Assembly: GCA_016744775.1 (NCBI GenBank)
Contig: JADGDS010000010.1
Span: 1 to 32,330, forward strand
Length of the DNA stretch: 32,330 bases
Origin: Candidatus Marithrix sp.
GTDB taxonomy: Bacteria > Pseudomonadota > Gammaproteobacteria > Beggiatoales > Beggiatoaceae
Direction: 5' to 3'
How positions within the stretch are numbered: the stretch's first letter is position 1; the number at the start of each line of letters is the position of its first letter. The notes under the pieces were generated by a model. That model was not told where the DNA came from. It saw nothing but the letters and a program-made list of their open reading frames with translations, and did not search any database. Made by a program: the position numbers and the translations under genes. Shown here piece by piece: positions 24,857 through 32,330 of this stretch.

Positions 24857-24900
24857 TGAATTTATCTCATAGGTAAGGTGAAAATCATCATTATACTTCA
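24857..24900. promoter_or_regulatory. Candidate MetR operator in the metR-metE spacer
   Basis: The known MetR site is TGAA-N5-TTCA. In the 94-bp spacer, TGAA-tttat-CTCA (24857-24869) matches with one change, just before metR. A weaker element spans TGAA (24879-24882) to TTCA (24897-24900). These are candidates by consensus only. Confidence 0.4.
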
Positions 24901-24947
24901 TCTTAGAATAAAGTAAAATATCTTATTTTTACATAAATGGATACATC

Positions 24948-27233
24948 ATGGTAACAACTCATAATCTTGGCTTCCCTCGCATTGGCAAAAAGCGAGAACT
25001 GAAATTTGCCCTTGAAAAATACTGGAGAGGGGAAATAACTAAAAATGATCTGTTAGAAACTGCTTCTACATTACGTCAGGAACATTGGCAAAACCAAAGC
25101 AAATTGGATTTTATTCCAGCAGGTGATTTTTCATTTTATGATCAATTGCTTGATGCCAGCTTTATGCTTGGAAATCTTCCAAAGCGGGTACAAGGCTTAT
25201 CAGGCGACAACTTAGATAACTATTTTCGTGTCGCAAGAGGGCGAGCATCAGCTGATGAAACAGAATGTAGTTGTATTCAAGCTGGAGAAATGACCAAATG
25301 GTTTGACACCAACTACCATTACATTGTGCCTGAATTTGATAAAAATACTCAATTCTCTCTTGATGCCAGCCGACTGTTGGAACAAATTGATGAAGCGAAA
25401 CAACAGGGCATCAATGCCAAACCAGTGATTATTGGACCTGTGAGCTATTTATGGCTTGGTAAATCTAAAGATGAAACGAATAAACTAGATCTGCTAGATA
25501 ACTTAGTCATTGTTTATGGTTTATTATTCAAAAAACTACAAGAAGTAGGGATTGAGTGGGTGCAAATTGATGAACCTATTTTGGTGATGGAACTTTCTCA
25601 AGAATGGCAACATGCTTTAAGAAAAGCCTACTATACTTTACAAAGTACACCATTAAAATTACTTCTCACCACATATTTTGGAGAACTGCAAGAAAATCTG
25701 CAATTAGCTTGTAATCTTCCAATTGACGGATTGCACATTGATGCAATTAACGCAAAGGATGAAGTGGCAAAAGTGGTTGATTGGTTGCCTTGTCATAAAG
25801 TTTTATCACTGGGTATTATCAATGGACGTAATATCTGGAAAACTGATTTAACACAAACACTCAAATGGTTAGAGCCGTTTCATCAACAGCTACAAGACCG
25901 CTTATGGCTTGCCCCTTCTTGCTCATTGTTACATGTGCCTGTTGATTTGGACAGCGAACAAAAGCTGGATAGTGAAATAAAATCATGGTTAGCCTTTGCT
26001 ATCCAAAAACTGGATGAGTTAAACACAGTTGCCAAAGCCCTTAATGATGGAAGTCATACAGTTGCCGATAAACTGGCTGAAAATGCTGCTGCGATTGACA
26101 GTAGAAAGCAATCAAACCGTGTTCACAATAAGGATGTTAAAAACAGAGTACTTGAAATCACTGATGAAATGGGAAAACGTCATTCCAGTTATGAGCTACG
26201 GGCTGATTTACAACGAAAAAAATTCAATCTACCTCTTTACCCTACAACAACAATCGGTTCATTTCCTCAAACATCTCAAATTCGACAGGCAAGAAGAGAC
26301 TTTCGTACAGGAAAGCTATCAGAGATGGCTTATCATGAAGTCATGCAAAGTGAAATTCAACATTGCGTCAAGGTACAGGAAGAATTAGAGCTTGATGTAT
26401 TTGTTCACGGTGAACCTGAAAGAAATGATATGGTGGAATACTTTGGTGAGCAGTTAACTGGATACACTTTTACCCAATTTGGCTGGGTTCAATCCTATGG
26501 TTCACGCTGTGTCAAACCACCAATTATTTATGGTGATATTTCCCGACCCACCGCAATGACAGTCGATTGGATAAATTACGCCCAGTCTTTAACAGACAAA
26601 CCAATGAAGGGTATGTTGACAGGACCTGTGACAATTCTGAACTGGTCATTTGTAAGAGATGATCAAGCTCGCTCAGAAACCTGCCAACAACTGGCATTGG
26701 CAATACGTGATGAAGTATTAGACCTTGAAAAAGCAGGCATCACAATAATTCAGATTGATGAAGCGGCATTACGTGAAGGCTTACCACTAAGAAAAAGCCA
26801 GTGGAAATATTACCTTGATTGGGCAGTTCAATCATTCCGAATTACCGCAAATGGGGTAAAAGATGAAACACAAATACATACCCACATGTGCTATTCTGAA
26901 TTTAATGACATTATAGAATCTATTGCTGATATGGATGCTGATGTAATCACTATTGAAACATCTCGTTCAGACATGGAATTACTGGATGTATTTGATCAGT
27001 TTCATTATCCTAATGAAATTGGACCGGGTGTTTATGATATTCATTCGCCGAATATACCGTTGGTAGATTCGATGGTAAATTTAATGAAAAAGGCAACACA
27101 ACGTATTCCAGCAGAACGTTTATGGATTAATCCTGACTGTGGCTTGAAAACACGCAACTGGGATGAGGTTAAACCTGCTCTTGTTAATATGGTGAAAGCT
27201 AGTAAAATATTAAATGAAACAAGATGCTTATAG
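24948..27233 (+). CDS. metE: Cobalamin-independent methionine synthase
   Basis: The 761-residue product is full length. MetE moves a methyl group from methyltetrahydrofolate (polyglutamate) to homocysteine without cobalamin. The N-terminal barrel begins [15 protein letters not shown]. The catalytic C-terminal barrel carries [23 protein letters not shown] and the zinc ligands His646 and Cys648 (HTHMCYSEF), Glu670 (TIETSRSD) and Cys731 (NPDCGLKTR). [12 protein letters not shown] has Ala where many homologues have Pro (DEPALREG). It is divergently arranged with metR. Seven bases after its stop the sequence changes to a scrap of prlC, marking the apparent duplication junction. Confidence 0.97.
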   Translation: MVTTHNLGFPRIGKKRELKFALEKYWRGEITKNDLLETASTLRQEHWQNQSKLDFIPAGDFSFYDQLLDASFMLGNLPKRVQGLSGDNLDNYFRVARGRASADETECSCIQAGEMTKWFDTNYHYIVPEFDKNTQFSLDASRLLEQIDEAKQQGINAKPVIIGPVSYLWLGKSKDETNKLDLLDNLVIVYGLLFKKLQEVGIEWVQIDEPILVMELSQEWQHALRKAYYTLQSTPLKLLLTTYFGELQENLQLACNLPIDGLHIDAINAKDEVAKVVDWLPCHKVLSLGIINGRNIWKTDLTQTLKWLEPFHQQLQDRLWLAPSCSLLHVPVDLDSEQKLDSEIKSWLAFAIQKLDELNTVAKALNDGSHTVADKLAENAAAIDSRKQSNRVHNKDVKNRVLEITDEMGKRHSSYELRADLQRKKFNLPLYPTTTIGSFPQTSQIRQARRDFRTGKLSEMAYHEVMQSEIQHCVKVQEELELDVFVHGEPERNDMVEYFGEQLTGYTFTQFGWVQSYGSRCVKPPIIYGDISRPTAMTVDWINYAQSLTDKPMKGMLTGPVTILNWSFVRDDQARSETCQQLALAIRDEVLDLEKAGITIIQIDEAALREGLPLRKSQWKYYLDWAVQSFRITANGVKDETQIHTHMCYSEFNDIIESIADMDADVITIETSRSDMELLDVFDQFHYPNEIGPGVYDIHSPNIPLVDSMVNLMKKATQRIPAERLWINPDCGLKTRNWDEVKPALVNMVKASKILNETRCL

Positions 27234-27245
27234 AAAAGTTATGTT

Positions 27246-27291
27246 CAGAAGAACCAATGGAATTATTTAGCTATTTAATAAGATAAGTTTG
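27246..27291 (+). repeat. Start of copy B: prlC tail scrap and prlC-cupin spacer
   Basis: tcagaagaaccaatggaatt (27246 onward) corresponds to prlC codons for SEEPMELF. The A copy reads SEDAMELF at 12796-12820. The rest of the prlC end is deleted and the spacer gctatttaataagataagtt resumes exactly as at 12890-12910. This is the left boundary of the duplicated block. Confidence 0.75.
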
Positions 27292-27590
27292 ATGCAAAAG
27301 CAAAATATATTTAGCAATATTCCCTCCGATTTAAGCAAAGAATTGTTTGAAGACATTCTGAAAACTGATTTGATCAGGATCAAGATGAATGGGTGATAGT
27401 TTTAAAAGGTTCTGCCGCTTTGTTATTTAAAGGAGAAAATAAACCCATCAGCATCATCAGGTGGAATGGACGGCAAAGGATACAGTATGGCTTGCTATCT
27501 TGTTTCCACCAATTAATAATAACCGAGGCTGAAGGTGTCGGATATTTATCGGAAATTGACTACTTAAATAATTGTTTGAATCAGAATTGA
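27292..27590 (+). pseudogene. Cupin pseudogene (copy B)
   Basis: Begins like the cupin gene at 12912 with one substitution in the first 75 bp. It then lacks about 60 bp (joined at actgatt/tgatcagg), which shifts the frame, and about 40 bp around the cupin motif (joined within aaa...cccatcagcatcatc). The tail keeps the native 3' end (ggcttgctatcttgtttcca, then ccaattaataataaccgagg), which the A copy has lost. No functional barrel can be made. Confidence 0.85.
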
Positions 27591-27628
27591 CAGAATAATA
27601 AACCATTCTGTTAATTTTGATTCAGACA

Positions 27629-28062
27629 TTATGAATTAACTTCACAGTTAGGCACTGCTTTTTTAAACTTGTCTAGTTTTAAATCGCTGATTTTATTATT
27701 ACTGCAATTCAAATATGGTAAATTCATTAAGGCAATTCCTGCAAATCCAGGATTTTTTCTAAATCGCTATCGCTCAGCTTAACTCTTCTTATACCAATGG
27801 CTTTCTTGAAAATCCTTTTCCAATTGTCATTCAATTGATTCCACCACTGCCTCTTATCTATTTCAGCAATACTAGTTTGTTTTGATATAGGTTCTTCAAC
27901 AGGTTTAGGTGATGGAGCTTGCTTGACTAGTTCAACTTTTGGAGACTGTGCTTGAATATTTGGAGATAACAAGCCCTGCAATCCTTCCATCAAATTCGCC
28001 ACATCAATCCGTTTTTCAGGCTCCAATTCTACACAATCACACAAGTTCAGTATTATCTTCAA
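27629..28062 (-). pseudogene. C-terminal remnant of a multidomain leucine-rich-repeat protein
   Basis: Coherent coding sequence on the minus strand reads CDCVELEPEKRIDVANLMEG LQGLL, resembling the last helices of a protein-kinase C-lobe. A Pro/Gln/Lys-rich linker follows, then RQWWNQLNDNWKRIFKKAIG and SDSDLEKILDLQELP. After a frameshift near 27727 the next frame gives NLPYLNCSNNKISDLKLDKF KKAVPNCEVNS and a stop at 27629-27631. The last part is a cysteine-containing leucine-rich-repeat cap. The only in-frame start is a TTG inside the preceding gene's frame, so this is not an independent gene. It is most likely the 3' end of the gene whose 5' end is 28122-28736, with the middle deleted. The kinase assignment is weak. 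Confidence 0.55.
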
Positions 28063-28121
28063 TCTTATCCAATTGTTCAGACAATTTTGGCAAAGCGGCG
28101 GTGATTTGTTTTACTTCAACC

Positions 28122-28736
28122 TTAAGCAATTGCGCCCAATTGCGCCACTTCACCAAACTGTTTTTTACTCAAAGCCTGATTTAATTGATTTTCTGTGGAT
28201 TGCACGATATTCTTAATTTCGCGCACATCAATTATTAAACCATTGCGCTGCAAAGCGGTTAAGGTAGTTTGAAAACGTGGTTCTTTGCGAAGTTGCTCAT
28301 GCAAGAAAAACAATATTGCCTTGCCTAGCAACTCTTTAAATTGCAACAAAGCCACCACTTGCTGATCCAAGTTTTGCTGAGTTTGCACCAATTCTAAAAC
28401 TAAATCAGTCATAGAATTTCCACTGCTAGGGCTAACAAAACAAGCTAATTCTTCCTCAGAAAATGAGACATTATCACCTTGAAATAGTGCAAGCCTTGCG
28501 ATTTGCTGACATTGTTCTAGGGCAGTTTGCCTAAATGCAGACAAATCTTCATCAGCCAAATCCTGTTGTTCAGCAAAGGGTAATAAATAATCTGATTCCA
28601 AACCTTGCGAAAATTCAAATTTCACCTTAGCTTGAAATAAGGATTTCCAAAAACCGCGTTGATTTTCCGGTGCAGCCAAACCGCTACTGATAGCCGCCAA
28701 GGCATAAACATAACTCTCCTGAAAATTTTTAGCCAT
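28122..28736 (-). pseudogene. N-terminal part of an unknown multidomain protein, frameshifted
   Basis: The 204-codon frame (start ATG 28736, MAKNFQESYVYALAAISSGL) is rich in helix-forming residues, with coiled-coil-like stretches (LVLELVQTQQNLDQQVVALL; STENQLNQALSKKQFGEVAQ). No export signal or known domain is recognised. Just before the stop, caattgcgcc is tandemly duplicated (28128-28147). Removing one 10-bp unit restores an open frame continuing LLKVEVKQITAALPKLSEQL DKIEDNTELV. So the native protein was longer and a slippage duplication truncated it. It precedes the kinase-tail/LRR remnant on the same strand and probably formed its N-terminus. Scraps of the same gene persist in copy A at 13236-13306. 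It lies downstream of the Fic scrap in the same orientation. Confidence 0.6.
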
Positions 28737-28787
28737 TTCAGCGGCAGTAAAAGTAAAATTTTCTTTATTTTTCTTGGTAAGAAGATA

Positions 28788-29024
28788 AATAGTTGTTGAA
28801 GATAATAAAATTATATGTCGGTTTTATTTACTTTTTACAACATAGCTTTTTGCAGCAGTTCAAATAACTTAACATTAACAAAAAATTTTGGTTTTAATAA
28901 TATAGCTACTCAAATATAAAATAGGAAGATCAAGCAAATCATTTAAAACAAGATACAAGATATTAATAATCCGACCAGTTCTACCATTACCGTCATAAAA
29001 TGGGTGGATAGATTCAAATTATTG
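28788..29024 (-). pseudogene. Fic gene remnant (copy B)
   Basis: Two islands match the intact Fic gene at 13393-14463. 28788-28887 covers the downstream flank and the last 16-20 codons. 28890-29021 covers the region encoding the Fic motif ([13 protein letters not shown]) and the following helix. About 340 bp are missing between them and about 575 bp on the 5' side, where the sequence jumps straight to the spacer before the methyltransferase stop. The HPFYDGNGR coding segment survives but has no start or context. Confidence 0.88.
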
Positions 29025-30005
29025 TTAATAGTTGTACTCCCTATGCAATGCCTTATTAGGAATTTCAAATTGATTGATTGTATCAAATAGTGTTGGTTGA
29101 TTTATTGAACCATGTTTTTGATAGTTTTTTATTGCCTCAGCAACAAATTTAGCAAGCTTTACTGGTACAGCATTTCCTATCATTTGTTCTAAATTGGTTT
29201 TGGTTCCATTAAACTTAAAGTCTTTTGGGAATGTTTGGATATAACTTCTTTCTATAGTAGTCAAAGGACGAATCCTAGTCAGTTCTATGCCCTTTGGATC
29301 ACAGGAATTTAAGTTATATCCTTTGGGAATTGGTCGATTTACGCCTCTCACTGTTGGGCTAGGTTCATCAATAGAAAAAACTCCTCTTCTATTATAATTT
29401 CTTGGATGGCGATAATAATATTCCAGACCAAGATCATCACCTAAATAATCCCTTATTGTCATTGGCTTATCAAATAACATATCTTTTAATATTTGGTTCA
29501 GTTGATTATGCTTATCGCCCAGATGTCCAATTAAAAAGAATCTGGTTCTTGCTTGAGGCACATTGCAATAAGAAGCATTTAAAATCACTGAAGATAGTCC
29601 ATAACCCTCATTAATAAACTGTTCAACAATATCTCGCAGAATATGACTCTTTTTTATCTGTTCAACATTTTCCATTACAAACCACTTTGGCTTTACCGAA
29701 CAAATTATATTGGCAAAATTATATGTAAGATCGGCACGACCAAGCGTAATATCGCGTTTGCCAGCACTTGAAAAGTCTTGGCATGGAGGACCACCCATTA
29801 TCAAGTTTGGTGAAAATTGAATTATTTTCTTTATAACCTCATCTTCATTACTTAAATCTTGTTGAATAACAGGATGAGAAAAATTTTCTTTATATACATC
29901 TAATGCTGGCTGCCAATTATCAATTGCGGCTACCACATCAAAATTTGCCTGTTCAAATCCTAATGACAAACCACCACAACCTGAAAAAAGATCAACACAC
30001 CTCAT
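29025..30005 (-). CDS. DNA cytosine-5 methyltransferase of a type II restriction-modification system
   Basis: The intact 326-residue enzyme has all main C5-methylase motifs in order: motif I DLFSGCGGLSLGF (5-17), motif IV GGPPCQDFS with catalytic Cys75, motif VI MENV (111-114), motif VIII QARTR (151-155), a target-recognition region (about 165-245, including PSPTVRGVNRPIP), motif IX RPLTTIERSYIQTFP (246-260) and motif X MIGNAVPVKLA. It methylates cytosine C5 in its recognition sequence to protect the chromosome. Its start overlaps the endonuclease stop by one base (TAATG), with GGAG about ten bases upstream, so translation is coupled. From the partner's family (HindVP/HgiDI) and VNRPIP in the recognition region I infer a GRCGYC-like site, to be tested. 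A deleted paralogue is at 14500-15090. Confidence 0.94.
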   Translation of the reverse strand: MRCVDLFSGCGGLSLGFEQANFDVVAAIDNWQPALDVYKENFSHPVIQQDLSNEDEVIKKIIQFSPNLIMGGPPCQDFSSAGKRDITLGRADLTYNFANIICSVKPKWFVMENVEQIKKSHILRDIVEQFINEGYGLSSVILNASYCNVPQARTRFFLIGHLGDKHNQLNQILKDMLFDKPMTIRDYLGDDLGLEYYYRHPRNYNRRGVFSIDEPSPTVRGVNRPIPKGYNLNSCDPKGIELTRIRPLTTIERSYIQTFPKDFKFNGTKTNLEQMIGNAVPVKLAKFVAEAIKNYQKHGSINQPTLFDTINQFEIPNKALHREYNY

Positions 30006-31054
30006 TAAAACAGCTCCGGAGAGTTAAATATAATTGCATCAAAACGTCTTTCAGGACTTAAAAGATTTTGACCTCCACCTAAAATGATATTTTTTATCTC
30101 ACTTTTAGTTATTGTAGGATTTTTAAGGCGATCACAAGCCATATATTTATTAGTGATATTACCAGCAGAAGCAAATGCCTTATCGTTTTTTGTGTTAAAC
30201 GACAAAGTATCAATAATTGTTTTATGGTTAAATTTACCCTTATGTTTTATTTCTAGCAACATTTTATATAACCATACTACTGTTCTAGTCTGACGATTTA
30301 TCCCATTTGCATCTGTATTTCTATTAGCTATTGAAGAAATGAAATAAGAAAAGCCAGCATTACTCCATGCAAAGACATCAAGACAATTGTCTGCAAGCCT
30401 TGGTGATTTTCCAATGGTTTTCCAAATCGGTTGAATTAAAAATGAGTGCTGTTTTTCTTCTAATGCGTATGATATTTGCTGTATAATACTAATTATTTTA
30501 TCTATTTTCTTTAAAACCAAGTGTGGAACAGACCAGTCTTTAATTATTATATCAGGAACAATATCTCCTAGCTCATTGGAAAGACTCAATGCAATGCTGC
30601 AAGCTAAATATACAATTGTATCAGGTCTTACTACTATTTCACTTCCATAGTACTCATCATCCAAATTATAAGTAGCGTTATCTGGCAATGCAGTAAGTTT
30701 GATTTCCAATCCTGATAAACATTGTCCACTACTTTCTTTTTGTATCACCAAATCAGTTCTTGGTAAAGTACCAATAATGAATTTTTGATATGGAGTATGC
30801 TGCGACTCGAAAGCAAAATAAAGATCTGGATCTGATGGTTCAATTCCAAAAACATCATTTATTTCTATTGTGCTTGAAGAAAACTCACCATTAGTTATTG
30901 AGAGACTAATTGCACTAAGGTTTTTTGATGCAAGGTAGCAACACAAAGAAGCAGGAAATGATGAATTGAATTGGTTTTTACCCCATGTTTCTTTAAGTGT
31001 AAAATCTCTATTCGATTTATTTATTCCGAAAAGGCTTGGTTTTATATTATTCAT
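30005..31054 (-). CDS. Type II restriction endonuclease, HindVP/HgiDI-like
   Basis: The 349-residue product begins MNNIKPSLFGINKSNRDFTL and WGKNQFNSSFPASLCCYLA, which I recognise as the start of the HindVP/HgiDI endonuclease family. A PD-(D/E)XK site is visible: Asp101 in LPRTDLVI and Glu117-Ile-Lys119 in GLEIKLTALPD. The rest (DTIVYLACSIALSL, the C-terminal ERRFDAIIFNSPELF) follows the family layout in length. It would cut the unmethylated sequence protected by the methyltransferase whose gene overlaps its stop codon. Family members cut GR/CGYC, and specificity here is inference. The gene is completely absent from copy A, where its start codon has been fused to the methyltransferase. Putting the endonuclease first in the operon is less usual and implies another control on timing. 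Confidence 0.82.
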   Translation of the reverse strand: MNNIKPSLFGINKSNRDFTLKETWGKNQFNSSFPASLCCYLASKNLSAISLSITNGEFSSSTIEINDVFGIEPSDPDLYFAFESQHTPYQKFIIGTLPRTDLVIQKESSGQCLSGLEIKLTALPDNATYNLDDEYYGSEIVVRPDTIVYLACSIALSLSNELGDIVPDIIIKDWSVPHLVLKKIDKIISIIQQISYALEEKQHSFLIQPIWKTIGKSPRLADNCLDVFAWSNAGFSYFISSIANRNTDANGINRQTRTVVWLYKMLLEIKHKGKFNHKTIIDTLSFNTKNDKAFASAGNITNKYMACDRLKNPTITKSEIKNIILGGGQNLLSPERRFDAIIFNSPELF

Positions 31055-31071
31055 AATACTACTTATTTCTT

Positions 31072-31148
31072 AAAAGGTTCTGCCGCTTTGTTATTTAAAG
31101 GAGAAAGTCAGCCCATCAGTATGGCTTGCTATCTTGTTTCCACCAATT
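31072..31148 (+). pseudogene. Cupin gene fragment between endonuclease and parC fragment
   Basis: 31072-31106 equals 13082-13116 of the cupin gene. The sequence then jumps at cccatcag to tatggcttgctatcttgttt and ends with the native cupin end ccaccaattaa (as at 27508-27518). It runs directly into the parC fragment. With 27292-27590 it forms direct repeats flanking the B cassette. Confidence 0.75.
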
Positions 31149-31511
31149 AAAAGTTGGTTCATGCAAACTACCATCAAAATTATCTTGCCCATCAACCAAA
31201 GGATAACGATAAGAAAAGTCTTGCGCCATTAAAACCATCGCCTCATAACAAGCCATATCGCCATGAGGATGGAATTTACCCAAAATATCACCTACAGTTA
31301 CTGCGTATTTATTATATTTACTAGTAGCTTTTAAACCTAATTCAGACATAGCATAAATAATACGCCGCTGAACCGGTTTTAATCCATCACCAATATGAGG
31401 CAAAGCGCGATCTAAAATGACATACATGGCGTAGTCAAGATAGGCTTGTTCAGTAAATTGATGTACAGGAAGACGTTCTATTTCTTCTTCAGAGACAAGA
31501 ATTGATTGCAT
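31116..31511 (-). pseudogene. parC 5' fragment with internal deletion (copy B)
   Basis: The frame starts [20 protein letters not shown] exactly like parC at 17442 and stays close for 108 codons. It includes [15 protein letters not shown] but has [12 protein letters not shown] in place of the [10 protein letters not shown] segment. Then about 40 codons with the catalytic tyrosine (GNWGS...TDWQ) are missing, joined at [15 protein letters not shown]. After EPT the frame runs into antisense cupin sequence and stops at 31116. No gate tyrosine, tower or propeller remains, so it is non-functional. A short translated stub is conceivable but unsupported. Confidence 0.92.
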
Positions 31512-31838
31512 AATTTTAATTAATTAATACTTATTAGAATAATAACTAGCTACATTTTATAATATATATATTATATTAGTCTTTATTCTCAATTTAAATT
31601 AAATTTAAAATATAACACTAAGTGCGATAAAATGTTAAATCATTGAGGTATTATGATAAATTTGATGCTCTTTGTTTGCCACCAATAAAAGTGTATAGTT
31701 CCAAACAAATTAAGCATATAAGAATTAAAAATAATGCAAGTCAAGCAGTTTTTGCTGCTTATTTCTAATGGTTTATCACTTAAGTTATTAAACTTAGTTG
31801 AACAAAAGGGTATTGAGATACTATTGTAATCGTCCATA
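31512..31838. other. Intergenic region between parC and holA fragments (copy B)
   Basis: The first 75 bp repeat the parC leader (17443-17515). The remainder is AT-rich and holds no supported gene. A small stem aagcag-N6-ctgctt at 31744-31761 is the only structure noted. In copy A the matching interval is 3.6 kb with the WD40, nuclease-like and antitoxin genes, so either those were inserted in A or deleted in B. Confidence 0.6.
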
Positions 31839-32330
31839 ATGAAATTAAAACCTTTTCAATTACAGGATCATCTAAAGCAACAAAAACTAGCTCCAATTTA
31901 TTTATTAACTGGAGATGAAACTTTGCAAATGATGGAATCTGTTGACTTAATAAGAAAATATGCACGCCAACAAGAATTTAGTGAGCGTGTAATTTTAACC
32001 CTAGAAACTGGATTTGATTGGAGTAGTCTTGATCAAGAAGCTAATAGTTTTTCTTTATTTGCTAATAAACGTTTATTAATATGGTTCTGGTCAAATTAAT
32101 ATGGAACAAGCAACTGAAGCAGTGGCAGATACAGCGCGTTTTCAAATATTTGATTGGGTAAAATAACAGCAGCCATACAAAACCGACAATCACAGGAACA
32201 AGTATTTAAAAAATACCGAATTTGGAGCAACCGCAAAAACAGTGTAACTAGCGCAATAAAACGACACCCACAAGCTAAAACATGGCGTGGTTTTTTAACA
32301 GAAACTGTAGAAATTGATGCCATGATTAAA
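31839..32330 (+). pseudogene. holA fragment with internal deletions (copy B, runs off right edge)
   Basis: Starts MKLKPFQLQDHLKQQKLAPI like holA at 21105 and matches closely for 79 codons. At ttatta it jumps from the codons for NKRLL to sequence matching 21680 (atggttctggtcaaattaat), which shifts the frame and brings a stop at 32097-32099. A second jump near 32160 (gattgggta to aaataacagcagcc) skips about 120 bp. The match then continues to the right edge. The clamp-opening region and central domain are lost. Confidence 0.92.

Noticed and set aside
26029..26388. Plus-strand open frame of 119 codons within metE
   Set aside because: It overlaps conserved metE coding sequence in another frame and has no recognisable product.
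27393..27590. Short plus-strand open frame in the copy B cupin region
   Set aside because: It is a piece of the frameshifted cupin pseudogene lacking the N-terminal strands and motif 1 partner residues. It is not counted as a gene.
31744..31761. Small stem aagcag/ctgctt as a terminator
   Set aside because: The stem is only 6 bp and lacks a T-run. Nothing shows a transcript ending there.
32096..32323. Minus-strand open frame at the right edge
   Set aside because: It is antisense to the holA fragment.

Overview
The window is AT-rich DNA from a gammaproteobacterium. ParC, HolA, PrlC, MetE and MetR all read as gammaproteobacterial housekeeping proteins. The accessory content is a secreted WD40-PKD protein, tandem subtilases, CHASE2, TPR and leucine-rich-repeat proteins, a REP-associated transposase, and many palindromes of the 'cgttcccacgctccagcg' type. 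Together these suggest a large sulfur bacterium of the Beggiatoa/Thiomargarita group. That placement is inference. No rRNA, tRNA or CRISPR array was found.

Layout. 1-3502 holds a secreted TPR protein running off the left edge, a Y1 (RAYT-type) transposase between oppositely oriented REP palindromes, and a translationally coupled pair of a periplasmic protein and a CHASE2 membrane protein. 3771-10383 holds three exported proteins on the minus strand: a repeat-rich adhesin-like protein and two subtilisin-like proteases that share a C-terminal module. 10384-10938 holds a 104-bp MITE with an 11-bp target duplication and a frameshifted gene remnant. 10939-17442 holds prlC, a small cupin gene, a Fic protein, an internally deleted C5-methyltransferase and parC. 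17771-20940 holds the WD40-PKD protein, a dense repeat block, a PD-(D/E)XK-like protein and an orphan RHH antitoxin. 21105-27233 holds holA, an Atm1-type ABC exporter and the divergent metR/metE pair.

From about 27245 to the right edge the sequence repeats the prlC-cupin-Fic-methyltransferase-parC-holA series in damaged form: a prlC tail scrap, a cupin pseudogene, a degraded multidomain gene, a Fic scrap, an intact methyltransferase, an intact HindVP/HgiDI-like restriction endonuclease, a parC fragment and a holA fragment. The simplest reading is an old direct duplication of roughly 14 kb, with its junction just after metE, followed by many deletions in both copies. Decay is complementary. 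The left copy (A) kept cupin, Fic, parC and holA but lost the endonuclease and the middle of the methyltransferase. The right copy (B) kept the restriction-modification pair but lost the rest. Several deletion ends lie at short shared sequences.

Functionally, the restriction-modification pair and Fic form a small minus-strand conflict cassette flanked in both copies by pieces of the same cupin gene. The secreted proteases, repeat protein and WD40 protein form an envelope/extracellular set. The housekeeping genes are interleaved with repeats that in places supply untranslated leaders or false upstream starts.
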